Counted from the first letter of the stretch, positions 8,446 through 17,565 are shown. The stretch: DNA of 64,000 bases from JAJDAH01 sp964487605 (GCA_964487605.1 CAZARU010000024.1:1-64000); one strand, 5' to 3'. Numbers and translations: made by a program. The notes: generated by a model from the sequence alone, not told the origin.

Positions 8446-9128
8446 CACACCGCATCCGCCACGTCCGCCGACTCGAGGACCTTGTAGCGGGAGTACGCCT
8501 TCCGCGCGGCCTGCTCGCTCTTGTGATACTGGGCAGCGAACTCCGTCTCGACGAAGCCCGGGCTCACGGCGGAGACGCGGATCGAGCTCTTCTGCTCGCG
8601 AAGCTCCTGGCGAAGCGCCTCGGTCAAGGCGCGAACGGCGAACTTCGTCGCGGAGTAGACGCCGCTGCCCGGTGGCACCCGGTGCGCCGCCATCGACGAG
8701 ACGTGGACGACGTGACCGTCGTCACCTCGCGCCCGCATGTCGGCCACGGCTTCGCGCGTGCAGACGCACAGCGCGAGGACGTTCACGTCGAGCATCTCCC
8801 GCCAGTGCTCGGTACTTCCCGACGTGAGCGGCGCCGCATGGCCGAGACCGGCGTTGTTGACGAGCACGTCCACGCCGCCCCACTGCCGCCGCACGCGGTC
8901 GAAGAGCGCCAGGCGATCGGCCTCGCTCCGCAGATCGCACGGCACCGCGAGGACGCGCTGGGGCGCGCGCGCGGCAACCTCCGCGAGGCGCTCCTCGCGG
9001 CGCGCGCAGACCGCCACCCGCATCCCGGCGTCGAGCAGCCGCTCGGCGACGGCCCTGCCGATGCCGGCGCTGGCACCCGTCACGAGCGCGACGCGATCGC
9101 GCCATCTCTCCATGCTCATGTCGGGCAT
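8373..9128 (-). CDS. Short-chain dehydrogenase/reductase
   Basis: A 251-residue classical SDR, cytoplasmic, reducing or oxidising a carbonyl/alcohol with NAD(P)(H); substrate unknown. Seen: cofactor motif TGASAGIG (17-24), CDLRSEAD (64-71), NNAG (91-94), catalytic Ser144/145 in HVSSM and YSATK (Tyr158, Lys162), followed by SPGFVETEF. Arg residues after the first beta strand (CARREER) suggest NADPH preference. Three ATGs lie within the first six codons (9128, 9119, 9113) and none has a clear SD. Downstream of its stop lies the truncated hydrolase remnant. Confidence 0.88.
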   Translation of the reverse strand: MPDMSMERWRDRVALVTGASAGIGRAVAERLLDAGMRVAVCARREERLAEVAARAPQRVLAVPCDLRSEADRLALFDRVRRQWGGVDVLVNNAGLGHAAPLTSGSTEHWREMLDVNVLALCVCTREAVADMRARGDDGHVVHVSSMAAHRVPPGSGVYSATKFAVRALTEALRQELREQKSSIRVSAVSPGFVETEFAAQYHKSEQAARKAYSRYKVLESADVADAVCWLLATPPHVQVHDVLLRPRDQPS

Positions 9129-9190
9129 CGTGACGCGGAGCGGGCGCGTGGGGCAACGACCAACTCGCCGGAGCGAGGCGAGCAAGACCC

Positions 9191-10270
9191 TCAGCCCGGC
9201 GGAGCTTCGGGCCGGGCCCCGAGCGACGAGGGGGCCGGCGCGTCCTCGTCGTCGCCTCCCATCATGACCGCGAGCCACGACCACTCGCCGCTGTGCTCGA
9301 GCAGGATCTTGACGATCATGGTCAGCGGCACGGAGAGGAGCATTCCCGTGGGGCCCCACAGCCAGCCCCACACGATGAGGGAGAGGAACACGACGAGGGA
9401 CGAGAGGCCGAGCTTGCGACCCATCATCTTGGGTTCCACGCCGTTGCCGATCACCATGTTGATGGCGATGACGGCGGCAGCGACCATCCCCGCGCGGACC
9501 AGGCCGTACTGCAGAATCGCGAGCAGGACCGGCGGCACCGCGGCGATGACCGAGCCGATGTTCGGCACGTAGTTGAGCAGAAACGCGACAAGCCCCCACA
9601 GCACCGCGAAGTCCACGCCCAGGGCCCAGCAGGACAGCGCCACGAGGGCACCCGTCGCCAGACTGAGCTGCGTCTTGATGACGAGGTACTGATTGATGCT
9701 CGTCGAAACCACGGCGTACTTCCCCAGATCCGCCTTGGGATCGCCCAGCGCCCTCCGGAGCTTCTTCGGAATCGCCAGGGCCTCGAACAGGATGAACACG
9801 ACGGTCAGGATGACGAGGAGCGTGTTCGACAGCAGGGATGCCATGCTCGAGAGCGTCGCGCCCACGAGCTTCATGACCGCGCCCGCGTCCACGAGGCCGC
9901 GGATGCGCTCCCTGGAGACCTCCACGCCCTGCGCGCGCAGGAACTCCGCGGCGGCCGAGCCGAGCTCCTCGAAGCGCTGCTCGTAGCGCGGGAGCTGCTC
10001 GGTGAACTGCCCGATGGACCCCCCGACGAAACCCGCCGTGAGGCTCAGGGCGACGATGACGCCGACGACGACGAGGGCGACGGCGAGGACCTCGGGGACG
10101 CGCCTGGCGGCCAGCCACAGTACCGCCGGCGCGCTGAGCACGCCGAGGAACGCCGAGAAGACGAGGGGCACCACGAGCGGCTCGGCGGCCTTCAGCCCGG
10201 CGAGGACGACGATCAGGCACGCTCCGTTGAGCAGCAGGCGGGCCCCGGGCGCTGCTGGCGCTTGCAACAC
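9191..10270 (-). CDS. AI-2E family (TqsA/PerM-like) membrane permease
   Basis: About 359 residues with hydrophobic helices at both ends and a soluble segment between (QFTEQLPRYEQRFEELGSAA through RIRGLVDAG), the usual layout of the AI-2E transporter family PF01594. The conserved C-terminal half is plain (LVAFLLNYVPNIGSVIAAVPP, GNGVEPKMMGRKLGLSSLVV, WGPTGMLLSVPLTMIVKI). Members export small molecules or act as Na+(Li+)/H+ antiporters; the substrate here is unknown. The GTG at 10270 places the first helix 10-15 residues in; a frame back to 10345 is open but lacks coding character. No SD is evident, so the start is tentative. Confidence 0.85.
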   Translation of the reverse strand: MLQAPAAPGARLLLNGACLIVVLAGLKAAEPLVVPLVFSAFLGVLSAPAVLWLAARRVPEVLAVALVVVGVIVALSLTAGFVGGSIGQFTEQLPRYEQRFEELGSAAAEFLRAQGVEVSRERIRGLVDAGAVMKLVGATLSSMASLLSNTLLVILTVVFILFEALAIPKKLRRALGDPKADLGKYAVVSTSINQYLVIKTQLSLATGALVALSCWALGVDFAVLWGLVAFLLNYVPNIGSVIAAVPPVLLAILQYGLVRAGMVAAAVIAINMVIGNGVEPKMMGRKLGLSSLVVFLSLIVWGWLWGPTGMLLSVPLTMIVKILLEHSGEWSWLAVMMGGDDEDAPAPSSLGARPEAPPG

Positions 10271-10351
10271 GACGTGATCGTAGGAGCCCTGCGGGCAACG
10301 GGCCCAGCAAGCCGTGAGCCGCGGGCTGGGAAAGCCCGTGATCACGGAGGG

Positions 10352-10379
10352 TTGACCCCCGCCAGCCGCCGAGGATTAA
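10352..10379 (+). promoter_or_regulatory. Possible promoter before the ECF sigma gene
   Basis: TTGACC (10352-10357) is followed after 16 bp by GATTAA (10374-10379), a weak sigma-70-like pair 33 bp before the sigma-factor ATG. A small hairpin CGGGCT/AGCCCG lies just upstream (10322-10338). An autoregulated ECF promoter cannot be told apart by eye. Confidence 0.3.
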
Positions 10380-10411
10380 CGCCGGGCGACCCAACGGCAT
10401 GGAGTGCGTCG

Positions 10412-11032
10412 ATGCACGCCGCCACCGCCGGCTGGGGCCGCCTGGCCCTGGGACCTTCCCCGCGCGACAACCCGACCGTGGGCTCGTCCGAGGCCGATCT
10501 CTGCGCCCGCGCCCTGGCCGGCGATCACCGGGCGTTCGCGGACCTCGTCCGGCCCCACCTGGCCATGCTGTACCGAATTGCCGCGCGAGCGTGCGGCGAC
10601 GGCGCCCTCGCGGAGGACGCCGTTCAGGAGACGCTGACCCTGGCGAGCGAGCGCCTGAGCCGCTACGAGCCGGACACGTCGCTCCGCGCCTTCCTCGCCG
10701 CGATGGCCGTCAAGCGCGCGAAGACGCTGCTGCGCTCGGAGCGGCGCCGGCGCGTCCGAGAGGAGGCGTCGACCGAGCCCGACGTGGAACCGACGCCGTC
10801 GCAGAACCTCGCCGCCGAGCGGCTCGCGGAACGCGTGCGCACCGCGCTCGCGTCGATGCCCAGGAAGCGCCGGGAGGCGGCCATGCTCCGCCTGGACGCG
10901 GATCTCTCGTACGCCGAGATCGCGCGGGCCATCGGGTCCACGGAGGCCTCGACGCGCGTGCTCGTTCACCTGGCCCTGAAGGAGCTGCGCCAGCGGCTCG
11001 ATGCGGCGCCCGACCGAGGAGACACCCCATGA
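10412..11032 (+). CDS. ECF-type RNA polymerase sigma factor
   Basis: 206 residues with sigma region 2 (ALAGDHRAFADLVRPH to AVQETLTLASERL, then AFLAAMAVKRAKTLLRSERRRR) and region 4 (LASMPRKRREAAMLRLDADLSYAEIARAIG plus the recognition helix STEASTRVLVHLALKEL). It directs RNA polymerase to a stress or metal regulon and normally to its own promoter. The ATG at 10412 has GGAG 7 nt upstream. Its TGA overlaps the next gene's ATG (ATGA), so it is coupled to a small membrane protein and then a Spy-like periplasmic protein, the order expected of a sigma/anti-sigma/sensor cassette. Confidence 0.9.
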   Translation: MHAATAGWGRLALGPSPRDNPTVGSSEADLCARALAGDHRAFADLVRPHLAMLYRIAARACGDGALAEDAVQETLTLASERLSRYEPDTSLRAFLAAMAVKRAKTLLRSERRRRVREEASTEPDVEPTPSQNLAAERLAERVRTALASMPRKRREAAMLRLDADLSYAEIARAIGSTEASTRVLVHLALKELRQRLDAAPDRGDTP

Positions 11033-11478
11033 CGAACCACGACGACGCGGAACACGAGCGAGAGCTCCGCGCTCTCTTCGACCGCACGGCGGCCACGCCC
11101 ACCGAGCTGCAGCTGCGTCGCATGGCGTCGCGCGCCGAGAAGCTGGCCCCCCGGCGAACGAACCTCCCCTTGGTCCTCGGCGGCGCGCTGGCCCTGGCCG
11201 CAGCGGTCGCGGTCTTCGTGACGACCCAGGGAGCCTCGCCCCCGGGCACGAGCGAGTCCACCGTGGCCTCGGTGCCGGCGCCGGCGCCCGCGATGCCCAG
11301 CGCGACGGCGTCCACGTCCGAGCGACCCGCGCTGGCGGCGGACGACACCGAGGACGTGGATCCGCTGCTGGCCGAGCTGGCCGTGCTCTGGGGCTCGGGC
11401 GACGACCTGCAGGACGACGAGGATCCCGACGCGTGGCTCGTGGCCTCTGCGGCGGACCTCGGGGACGAGCTTCGATGA
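11029..11478 (+). CDS. Single-pass membrane protein, probable anti-sigma factor
   Basis: 149 residues: a charged cytoplasmic N-terminus of about 45 residues with helical segments (HERELRALFDR, TELQLRRMASRAEKL), one transmembrane helix (LPLVLGGALALAAAVAVFV, about 46-65) and an acidic Pro/Ser/Ala-rich periplasmic tail ending DPLLAELAVLWG. The topology and position directly after an ECF sigma gene, with ATGA overlap and GAGGAGA upstream, indicate an anti-sigma factor of the short CnrY-like kind. No zinc-binding HxxxCxxC anti-sigma signature is present. Function is inferred from context. Confidence 0.75.
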   Translation: MTNHDDAEHERELRALFDRTAATPTELQLRRMASRAEKLAPRRTNLPLVLGGALALAAAVAVFVTTQGASPPGTSESTVASVPAPAPAMPSATASTSERPALAADDTEDVDPLLAELAVLWGSGDDLQDDEDPDAWLVASAADLGDELR

Positions 11479-11516
11479 CGACGATACCGGAAAGGCGATC
11501 ACGGAGGCGAAGAGTC

Positions 11517-12005
11517 ATGAAGAGCTGGCTGGGAGCGATGATGGTGGCCCTGGCGACGACCGCGGGCGCGTCCGCCCAGGCGGAGCCGAAGGCCGACCGC
11601 GATCCGGGCGCGCACGTCGAGCACGAAGCGCGGCGCACGCGCCTGCTGCGCGAGCGGGTGGGGCTGGACGAGAAGACCGCGAAGGCGGTCGAGGCCGTCC
11701 TGCGACGCTCGATGAACGAGCGGCGCCAGGTGCACGAGCGCATGCGCGAGGCGCGTCGAAAGCTCCGCGACCTCATCGAGAACGACGGCGACGACCAGAA
11801 GGCCTACCAGAGTGCGATCGCGGCGCTCAGGAAGGCGCAGAACGACCTGCACGCGCTGAAGAACCGCGAGCTCGACGCGCTCGCGAAGCACCTGACGCCG
11901 AAGCAGCAGGCCATCCTGGCCGACACGGTGCGACGGGCGAAGGGACGCACGAGGGGGCAAGGGCCGGACGCGAGGGACGGACGCCGACGCCACGGCGCCC
12001 GCTGA
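11517..12005 (+). CDS. Periplasmic Spy/CpxP/CnrX-like helical protein
   Basis: 162 residues with a signal peptide (MKSWLGAMMVALATTAGASA) and an Arg/Glu/Lys-rich helical body carrying the family hallmark LTPKQQ (an LTxxQ motif) near residue 130. Spy/CpxP/CnrX proteins sense misfolded protein or metal ions in the periplasm; CnrX holds an anti-sigma factor in check. The ATG at 11517 has GGAGG 9 nt upstream and gives a clean signal peptide; an ATG at 11475 overlapping the previous stop would add 14 basic residues. The C-terminus is strongly basic. Third gene of the ECF cassette. Confidence 0.78.
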   Translation: MKSWLGAMMVALATTAGASAQAEPKADRDPGAHVEHEARRTRLLRERVGLDEKTAKAVEAVLRRSMNERRQVHERMREARRKLRDLIENDGDDQKAYQSAIAALRKAQNDLHALKNRELDALAKHLTPKQQAILADTVRRAKGRTRGQGPDARDGRRRHGAR

Positions 12006-12096
12006 CGGCGGGAACCGCGCCACGTTCTTCCCCGGCGCGGCACGCCTCGGAAACTCCTTTCCCGCGGGGCCCCGAGGGGACTACCGTCGCCGCCGA

Positions 12097-14517
12097 GTGA
12101 GCCCCCCCCAGGCGGAGCAATCCCGCGCGACGAGCGCGGAGAGGACCGCGAGCACGTTCCGCGTCACGCTCCTCCTGTTCGTCGCTTCGGGCGCAGCGGG
12201 ACTGATCGATCAGATCTGTTTCTCGAAGTACCTGGCGTACATCGTCGGCTCGACGGCGTACGCGATCAGCGCGGTCCTGGCCGCGTTCATGGTGGGACTC
12301 GCGCTGGGGGCCCACCTGGCCGGCGGCGCGGCGGTGCGCGTGCGGCGACCCCTGCTGGCGTACGGCGTGCTCGAGATCGTCGTGGCGCTTGCGGTCTCGG
12401 TGGCGCCCGCAGCGTTCTCGGCGCTGACGCCGCTGTACGTCTCCCTGGCGCGCTCGTCGCCGGACAGCCTGGCGACCCTCACGGCGCTGCGGTGGAGTCT
12501 CGCCTCGGTCATCGTCATCGTTCCGACGATGGCCATGGGGGCGACGCTCCCGCTCCTGTCGAAGCTGGTCGCACTCGACGACGACGCCTCGGGGCGGGTG
12601 CGCGAGGGCCGCCTCGGCGCGCTGTACGCCGCCAACACCCTCGGCGGCGCCGTCGGGGCCCTGAGTGCGGCGTACGTGATCCTCCCGGCGCTCGGGCTGT
12701 CGAAGACGCTCTACGCCGGCGCCGCGGCGAGCGCGCTCGTCGGCGTCGTGGCCATCGCGGTGGGCAGGACGGCGGTCGTTCGAGTCGACGCGCCCCCGGC
12801 TCGAACGGTGGAGGCGCCACCCACCGCGCCCGCGGACTGGGCGGGGAAGGCGTGGCTCCTCGCGGTGCTCGCGCTGCTCTCGGGGTTCCTCGTCTTCGCC
12901 TGCGAGGTCGTGTTCACGCACCTCCTGGCGCTGATCATCGGAAACAGCGTCTACGCCTTCGGGCTCATCCTGGCGGTCTTTCTCTCGTGCCTCTTCGTCG
13001 GGGCCACGCGCGCGCCGGCGCTGCACGCTCGGCTGGGCTCCGCGGCGCTCCCCCTGGGCCTCGCGGCGACAGGGGTCGCGCTGCTGGCGACGATGCCGCT
13101 GTGGGACATGCTTCCGCTCCTCTTCGGCTCGCTCCGCGGGGTGAAGTCGTTCGCGGGGCGCGAAGCGGTGCGAGCGCTGGCCGCCTTCGCGATTCTGGTG
13201 GTCCCCACCACCCTGATGGGCCTCACCTTCCCCTTGCTGCTCCAGCGCATCGCGACTCGCGCGGACGTCGCCGCGCGCGTGGGTCGGCTGACCGCCATCA
13301 ACACGCTCGGTGCCGTCGCCGGATCGATCGTCACGGGCTACGTCCTCTTGCCGGCGCTGGGCTCCGAGCGGACCCTCGTCGTGGTGGGCGTCGTGTACAC
13401 GGCGGCCGCCCTGCTCGCGCTCACCGGCGTGGTGGCGCTGTGGCGAAGGTGGACGCTGTCGCTCGGTGCCGCCAGCCTCGCCGGGGCGGTCCTCGTACCG
13501 CCCTGGAACCTCGCGCGCCTCACGAGCGGCACGAACGTGTACTTCGAGCGCTACGATCCGCCCGACGCGATCCTCTTCACGCGAGAGGACGTTCACGGAG
13601 GCGTCACCACCGTGGTGGTGGAGGAGGGCGTGCGCGTGCTCCTCACGAACGGGAAGTTCCAGGGGAACGACGGGCACGAGATGGAAGCGCAGCGCTTCTT
13701 CGCCCACTACCCGTCGTTGTTCGTCCACCGCTTCGACCGCGCGCTCGTGATCGGCGTGGGAACCGCCACGACGCTCGGCACCCTGGCGGCCTACCCGTGG
13801 AAGGCCATCGAGGTCGTCGACATCTCGCCGAGCATCGTCGAGGCTGCGGACCGCTTCTTCCAGAGCGTGAACCGGAACGCTTTGCACGATCCGCGCGTGA
13901 GGCTCCACATCGACGACGGCCGAAACCACGTTCGGGTGAGCACCGAGCGCTACGATCTGGTCTCGATGGAGCTCAGCAGCATCTGGTTCGCAGGAGCAGC
14001 GAGCCTCTACAGCCGAGAGTTCTACGAGAGCATCGACGCACACCTGCAGGACGGCGGCGTTTTCCAGCAGTGGGTCCAGTTCCATCACATTCGGCCCCAC
14101 GCCTTCGCGACCGTCGTCAACACGCTCCGCGCGGTGTTCCCCCACGTGGTGCTCTTCTACGGGGGAAAACAGGGCATCCTGGTCGCATCGCGAAGTCCTC
14201 TGGTCGCTTCCAGGAGGGCGCTCGCGTCCTACCAGGGGGATCCGACGCTGTCCGCGGTCATCCCCGGTGCGCGCCCGCTGCCCACGCTCCTCGACGACGT
14301 TCTGGTCACCGGGCCGAGCCTGGACGCCTTCCTCGACGCCGCGGCTCGAGATGCCGGCGTAGAGCGTGAGCGGCTCGTTTCGACGGACGACAACTTGTTC
14401 CTGGAGTACGAGACACCTCGCGGCAACGTGCTGCCGTGGAAGACGCGGGAAGCGACGGCTGAGCGCGTCATGACGTTCCGCCGTGCGGAAGACGTCGCTG
14501 CCCTGCTGGGTCCGTGA
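12097..14517 (+). CDS. Multi-pass membrane protein fused to a spermidine-synthase-like domain
   Basis: 806 residues. About 1-490 hold 11-13 transmembrane helices in two homologous-looking halves (AAGLIDQICFSKYLAYIVGSTAYA; FLVFACEVVFTHLLALIIGNS) with ANTLGG and INTLGAVAGS motifs, as in MFS-like SpeE fusions. About 490-806 is a Rossmann methyltransferase/aminopropyltransferase fold: ALVIGVGTATTLGTLAAYPWK, VVDISPSIVEAADRFF, IDDGRNHVRV and YDLVSMELSS. Family members bind decarboxylated SAM or SAM, but the membrane fusions have no settled substrate. GTG start without clear SD. It is the first of two such proteins in the window, with a different domain order from the one at 25169. Confidence 0.85.
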   Translation: MSPPQAEQSRATSAERTASTFRVTLLLFVASGAAGLIDQICFSKYLAYIVGSTAYAISAVLAAFMVGLALGAHLAGGAAVRVRRPLLAYGVLEIVVALAVSVAPAAFSALTPLYVSLARSSPDSLATLTALRWSLASVIVIVPTMAMGATLPLLSKLVALDDDASGRVREGRLGALYAANTLGGAVGALSAAYVILPALGLSKTLYAGAAASALVGVVAIAVGRTAVVRVDAPPARTVEAPPTAPADWAGKAWLLAVLALLSGFLVFACEVVFTHLLALIIGNSVYAFGLILAVFLSCLFVGATRAPALHARLGSAALPLGLAATGVALLATMPLWDMLPLLFGSLRGVKSFAGREAVRALAAFAILVVPTTLMGLTFPLLLQRIATRADVAARVGRLTAINTLGAVAGSIVTGYVLLPALGSERTLVVVGVVYTAAALLALTGVVALWRRWTLSLGAASLAGAVLVPPWNLARLTSGTNVYFERYDPPDAILFTREDVHGGVTTVVVEEGVRVLLTNGKFQGNDGHEMEAQRFFAHYPSLFVHRFDRALVIGVGTATTLGTLAAYPWKAIEVVDISPSIVEAADRFFQSVNRNALHDPRVRLHIDDGRNHVRVSTERYDLVSMELSSIWFAGAASLYSREFYESIDAHLQDGGVFQQWVQFHHIRPHAFATVVNTLRAVFPHVVLFYGGKQGILVASRSPLVASRRALASYQGDPTLSAVIPGARPLPTLLDDVLVTGPSLDAFLDAAARDAGVERERLVSTDDNLFLEYETPRGNVLPWKTREATAERVMTFRRAEDVAALLGP

Positions 14518-14548
14518 GGCGGCAGCGCCGCTCGTGGTCCTCGCCGGC

Positions 14549-16471
14549 TCAGTGGGCCGCGGCGGTCTGGAGCCAGGTCCGGCCCTTGTAGAAGTACGCG
14601 AGCACCGCGAAGATCACCGAAGCGACCAGCATGAGGACCGTGAAGACCCAGAAGAACTCCGAGAGGCTGAGGATGGTCTGCATGGGGGCCAGGAACGCCA
14701 CGAGCACGTTGCCGAACGTCACGCACAGGAGCCAGAAGCCCATGATCGTGGACTTCATGGTCCGCGGCGCCTGGGTGTAGGCGAACTCGAGCCCGGTGAT
14801 CGACACCAGGACCTCGGCGGTGGTCATCACCAGGTACTGGCCCACCTGCCAGAGCACGTGAACCTGCTGCCCCGTCCCCACGAGCCCCTCCATCCGGGCC
14901 TGGAGCAGGGCCGCCCACGCGAACGCGGCCGCCGAGAGGAACATCCCGACCGTCATCTTCTGGAGCGGGCGGATGGTGATCCCGCGACGCTCGAGCGGCC
15001 TGTACACCCCGACGTTCAGCAGGGGGATGATGACCATCACCATCAGCGGGTTCAGGGCGGCAATCTGGGCGGCCTTCAGCTCGACCGTCGTGCTCTCGCC
15101 GCCGATGACGTCTCCGACTCCCGCCGCCACACCGGCCGCCGCGGCGAGACCGAGGACGCTCGTGGTGATCGCCCGTGGGATCTTGGCGTTCGAGACCCAG
15201 GACAGCAGCCAGACGCCGCCGTACGCCGCCAGGCAGATCGTCGCGGCGACGATCCAGCGGCCGGTGTGTGCCGGCACGGTGATCGTCCGGTTCATCTGCT
15301 TCGCTTGCTCGATCCACGTCGATGCGTGCTGATCGAACAGCGCCCAGAACACGCTCACCATGGAGAACACGAGCATGATCCGCAGGACGGCGGGCGGCCC
15401 TTCGGCCGCGTCGTCGCCGAACTTCGCGCGCGCGGGCTCGAAGAACCCCTCGCCGGGCTTTCGCGCGTGCTGGTTGCGAATGGCGTGGAGCGTGACGGCG
15501 AGAAATCCTCGATCGGGCTCGCGCTTCTGTCGCGCCTGGAACAGCAGAACCCCGACGATCACGAGCACCAGGGCGACCAGGAAGTACCCCCACGACTCCC
15601 TGGCGAGGAACCCCAGGTAGCGGGTCACGTAGCTGGCGTAGAACTCGGACCCGCTCATCCCCTGGGCGGTTCCGGGCTGGAAGTGCCCACCCTGCACGAA
15701 CACCGCGACGATGATCGCGATCACCGGCGTGAACAGCAGCACCGACGCCACGAAGTCGAGCGCGCCCAGGCGTCCCCCGGGCGCCGGAGGGACCCTGGTG
15801 AAGCGCGCCCTGCCGAGCCAGAACACGATGGTGGCGAGGGCCATCATGACGCCCGGAACGCCGAACGCGACCTCGGCGCCGTACCACGCGTAGAGGAGCG
15901 GTGTGAGCAGGGTGGAGAAGAACGACCCGAAGTTGATGATGAAGTAGAAGATCTGGAAGACACGCGTCACGAGGTGCGCGTTCTCCTCCGAGAACTGGTC
16001 GCCGACGTTGGCGGAGACGCACGGCTTGATCCCACCCGATCCGATGGCGATGAGCGCCAGGCCGGCGTACATGCCGAACTCCGCGGACGCGAAGTCCCGC
16101 CCGTGTGCGAGACGTCCCGCGACGGCGAGCACCGCGTGGCCCGCGCAGTAGACGAGGGAGACCCAGAGGATGACGGGATACTTGCCGAGGAGCCGATCGG
16201 CGAGGATGGCGCCGATCATCGGAAACGCGTACACGCCCGCCATGAACAGGTGCGCGACCGCCGTCGCCTTGGCGCTGGCCGCCTGGGACGCCCCCTCTGC
16301 GAGCTGGGCCTCGGGGACGAAGTGGACGTACAGGGCGGCGAGGTAGACGTAGAGGATCGCCCGCATCCCGTAGTAGCTGAACCGCTCGGCACCCTCGTTG
16401 CCGACGATGAAGGGGATGCCCGGCGGAAACCGGTCCGTGCGGGCTGGTTTTGCTTCGGGGATGGCGGTCAT
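14549..16471 (-). CDS. Proton-dependent oligopeptide transporter (POT/PTR family)
   Basis: 640 residues, inner membrane, importing di-/tripeptides with protons. The first helix carries the POT signature ExxERFSYYG (EGAERFSYYGMRA, about residues 26-38), followed by GAILADRLLGKY and IGSGGIKPCVSANVGDQF, the second PTR2 signature. About 14 hydrophobic segments are visible, and a long insert between the N- and C-halves makes it longer than typical bacterial DtpT. AGGA lies 5 nt before the ATG. It is convergent with the SpeE-like gene; a GC-rich hairpin (GCGGC/GCCGC) lies between them at about 14518-14533. Confidence 0.92.
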   Translation of the reverse strand: MTAIPEAKPARTDRFPPGIPFIVGNEGAERFSYYGMRAILYVYLAALYVHFVPEAQLAEGASQAASAKATAVAHLFMAGVYAFPMIGAILADRLLGKYPVILWVSLVYCAGHAVLAVAGRLAHGRDFASAEFGMYAGLALIAIGSGGIKPCVSANVGDQFSEENAHLVTRVFQIFYFIINFGSFFSTLLTPLLYAWYGAEVAFGVPGVMMALATIVFWLGRARFTRVPPAPGGRLGALDFVASVLLFTPVIAIIVAVFVQGGHFQPGTAQGMSGSEFYASYVTRYLGFLARESWGYFLVALVLVIVGVLLFQARQKREPDRGFLAVTLHAIRNQHARKPGEGFFEPARAKFGDDAAEGPPAVLRIMLVFSMVSVFWALFDQHASTWIEQAKQMNRTITVPAHTGRWIVAATICLAAYGGVWLLSWVSNAKIPRAITTSVLGLAAAAGVAAGVGDVIGGESTTVELKAAQIAALNPLMVMVIIPLLNVGVYRPLERRGITIRPLQKMTVGMFLSAAAFAWAALLQARMEGLVGTGQQVHVLWQVGQYLVMTTAEVLVSITGLEFAYTQAPRTMKSTIMGFWLLCVTFGNVLVAFLAPMQTILSLSEFFWVFTVLMLVASVIFAVLAYFYKGRTWLQTAAAH

Positions 16472-16569
16472 GTCCGTCCTGGCGTCGCGCGCGGCATGGG
16501 GCCCGTCCTAACACGACGCGGCCGCCGCAACGGCTGGGCGGAACGGAAGCGAGCCTCGCCGCGGCCCGG

Positions 16570-17565
16570 TCAGTTCAGGCAGCGGGAGAGGTACTCGGGA
16601 AGGCTCGGCGAGCCGCTGCACGAGAAGCCCGGCTGCGAGCAGGTGTCGTGACAGATCTCGAGTTCGTTCGAGGCGAAGTCGCAGTCCGGCTGACACTGGA
16701 GCACGGTGTACTGCTGGCCGTTCCACAGGCCGCAGCACATTTGCCCGCTCGGACAGTCTTCCGGGCCATCGCACTGCACGTCGGTGAGCGCGCAGCCGCC
16801 GCTCGAGCACTGACACGCATCGCCTATCGGAGCGCAGGTGTCCGGACCGGGCTCGAGGTAGCAGCAGCGCTCGGTGGCGAGCTCGCACGTCACGATGACG
16901 CCGGTGCCGCTTCCGTCGTAGCAGTTGACCTTCCCGGGCTCGGTGTTGAGGACACCGCCGGTGCCACCGGGGCCGGTGCCACCGGGACCCGCTCCGCCCG
17001 GCCCTGCGCCACCAGGACCCGCGCCGCCGAACCCGCTCGTTCCTCCTGCGCCGCCGGGGCCCGCTCCGCCGAACCCGGACCCGCCCGTGCCACCCGGACC
17101 TGCACCGCCGGGACCCGCACCGCCGGGACCTGCGCCGCCGGGACCTGCTCCGCCGGGACCCGCACCGCCCGGGCCAGCATCGACCGGACCGGCGCCGCTG
17201 GCGCCGCCCATGCCCGTACAGCTCTGCAGGCACAGATCCGCGGGCGCGCCGTTGCACACGCACACGTCGAAGCACGCCTGGCACGAGCCGCAGTCGGGCG
17301 CAGCCGTACAACCGGGCACACCCGTACCGGAACCGCCCGTCCCACCGACGCCTCCGCACGGGATGCACGCGTCGTACGCCGTCCCGTCGGCGTTGCAGCG
17401 CTGAGCTCCCATGACGCCGCCCGGACAGGGACACGGGATGAGCTGGCCGGGCTCGCACAGCTGCGTGCCGCCGCCGCCGCTCCCGTCGTCGGCCTTTTCT
17501 TCGCCACCTCCGCAGCTCAGCGCCGCCGCACCCGCCGCCAGGAACATGAAGACTACACGTCGCAT
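16570..17565 (-). CDS. Cys-rich lipoprotein with collagen-like GPGGA repeats
   Basis: 331 residues. Lipobox AALS-Cys18 predicts a lipoprotein. A Cys-rich segment (CEPGQLIPCPCPGG, DACIPC, DCGSCQACFDVCVC) is followed by a low-complexity stretch built on Gly-Pro-Gly-Gly-Ala units (about 125-215), then a second Cys-rich region (CELATERCCYLEPG, CQCSSGGCALTDVQCDG, CGLWNG) ending near CFN-like repeats. The many even-spaced Cys suggest a disulfide-bonded surface protein with a flexible spacer. No enzymatic motif and no known family. The opposite strand is open because of the repeat composition; that is not a gene. Confidence 0.8.
   Translation of the reverse strand: MRRVVFMFLAAGAAALSCGGGEEKADDGSGGGGTQLCEPGQLIPCPCPGGVMGAQRCNADGTAYDACIPCGGVGGTGGSGTGVPGCTAAPDCGSCQACFDVCVCNGAPADLCLQSCTGMGGASGAGPVDAGPGGAGPGGAGPGGAGPGGAGPGGAGPGGTGGSGFGGAGPGGAGGTSGFGGAGPGGAGPGGAGPGGTGPGGTGGVLNTEPGKVNCYDGSGTGVIVTCELATERCCYLEPGPDTCAPIGDACQCSSGGCALTDVQCDGPEDCPSGQMCCGLWNGQQYTVLQCQPDCDFASNELEICHDTCSQPGFSCSGSPSLPEYLSRCLN
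17096..17170. repeat. 15-bp tandem repeat encoding GPGGA
   Basis: Five near-identical 15-bp units differing mainly at wobble positions, encoding five copies of a five-residue unit within the lipoprotein at 16570-17565. More degenerate units continue on both sides from about 16960 to 17190. Unit length is a multiple of three, so copy changes keep the frame. Confidence 0.85.

Noticed and set aside
9293..10411. Long plus-strand frame running into the ECF sigma gene
   Set aside because: It lies antisense to the AI-2E permease gene. Sigma-factor similarity begins only after 10412, where an SD-ATG pair exists.
16925..17404. Plus-strand frame rich in Pro-Pro-Gly-Pro-Ala repeats
   Set aside because: Exact antisense of the Gly-Pro-Gly-Gly-Ala coding repeats of the lipoprotein at 16570-17565; no start signal and no coding pattern of its own.
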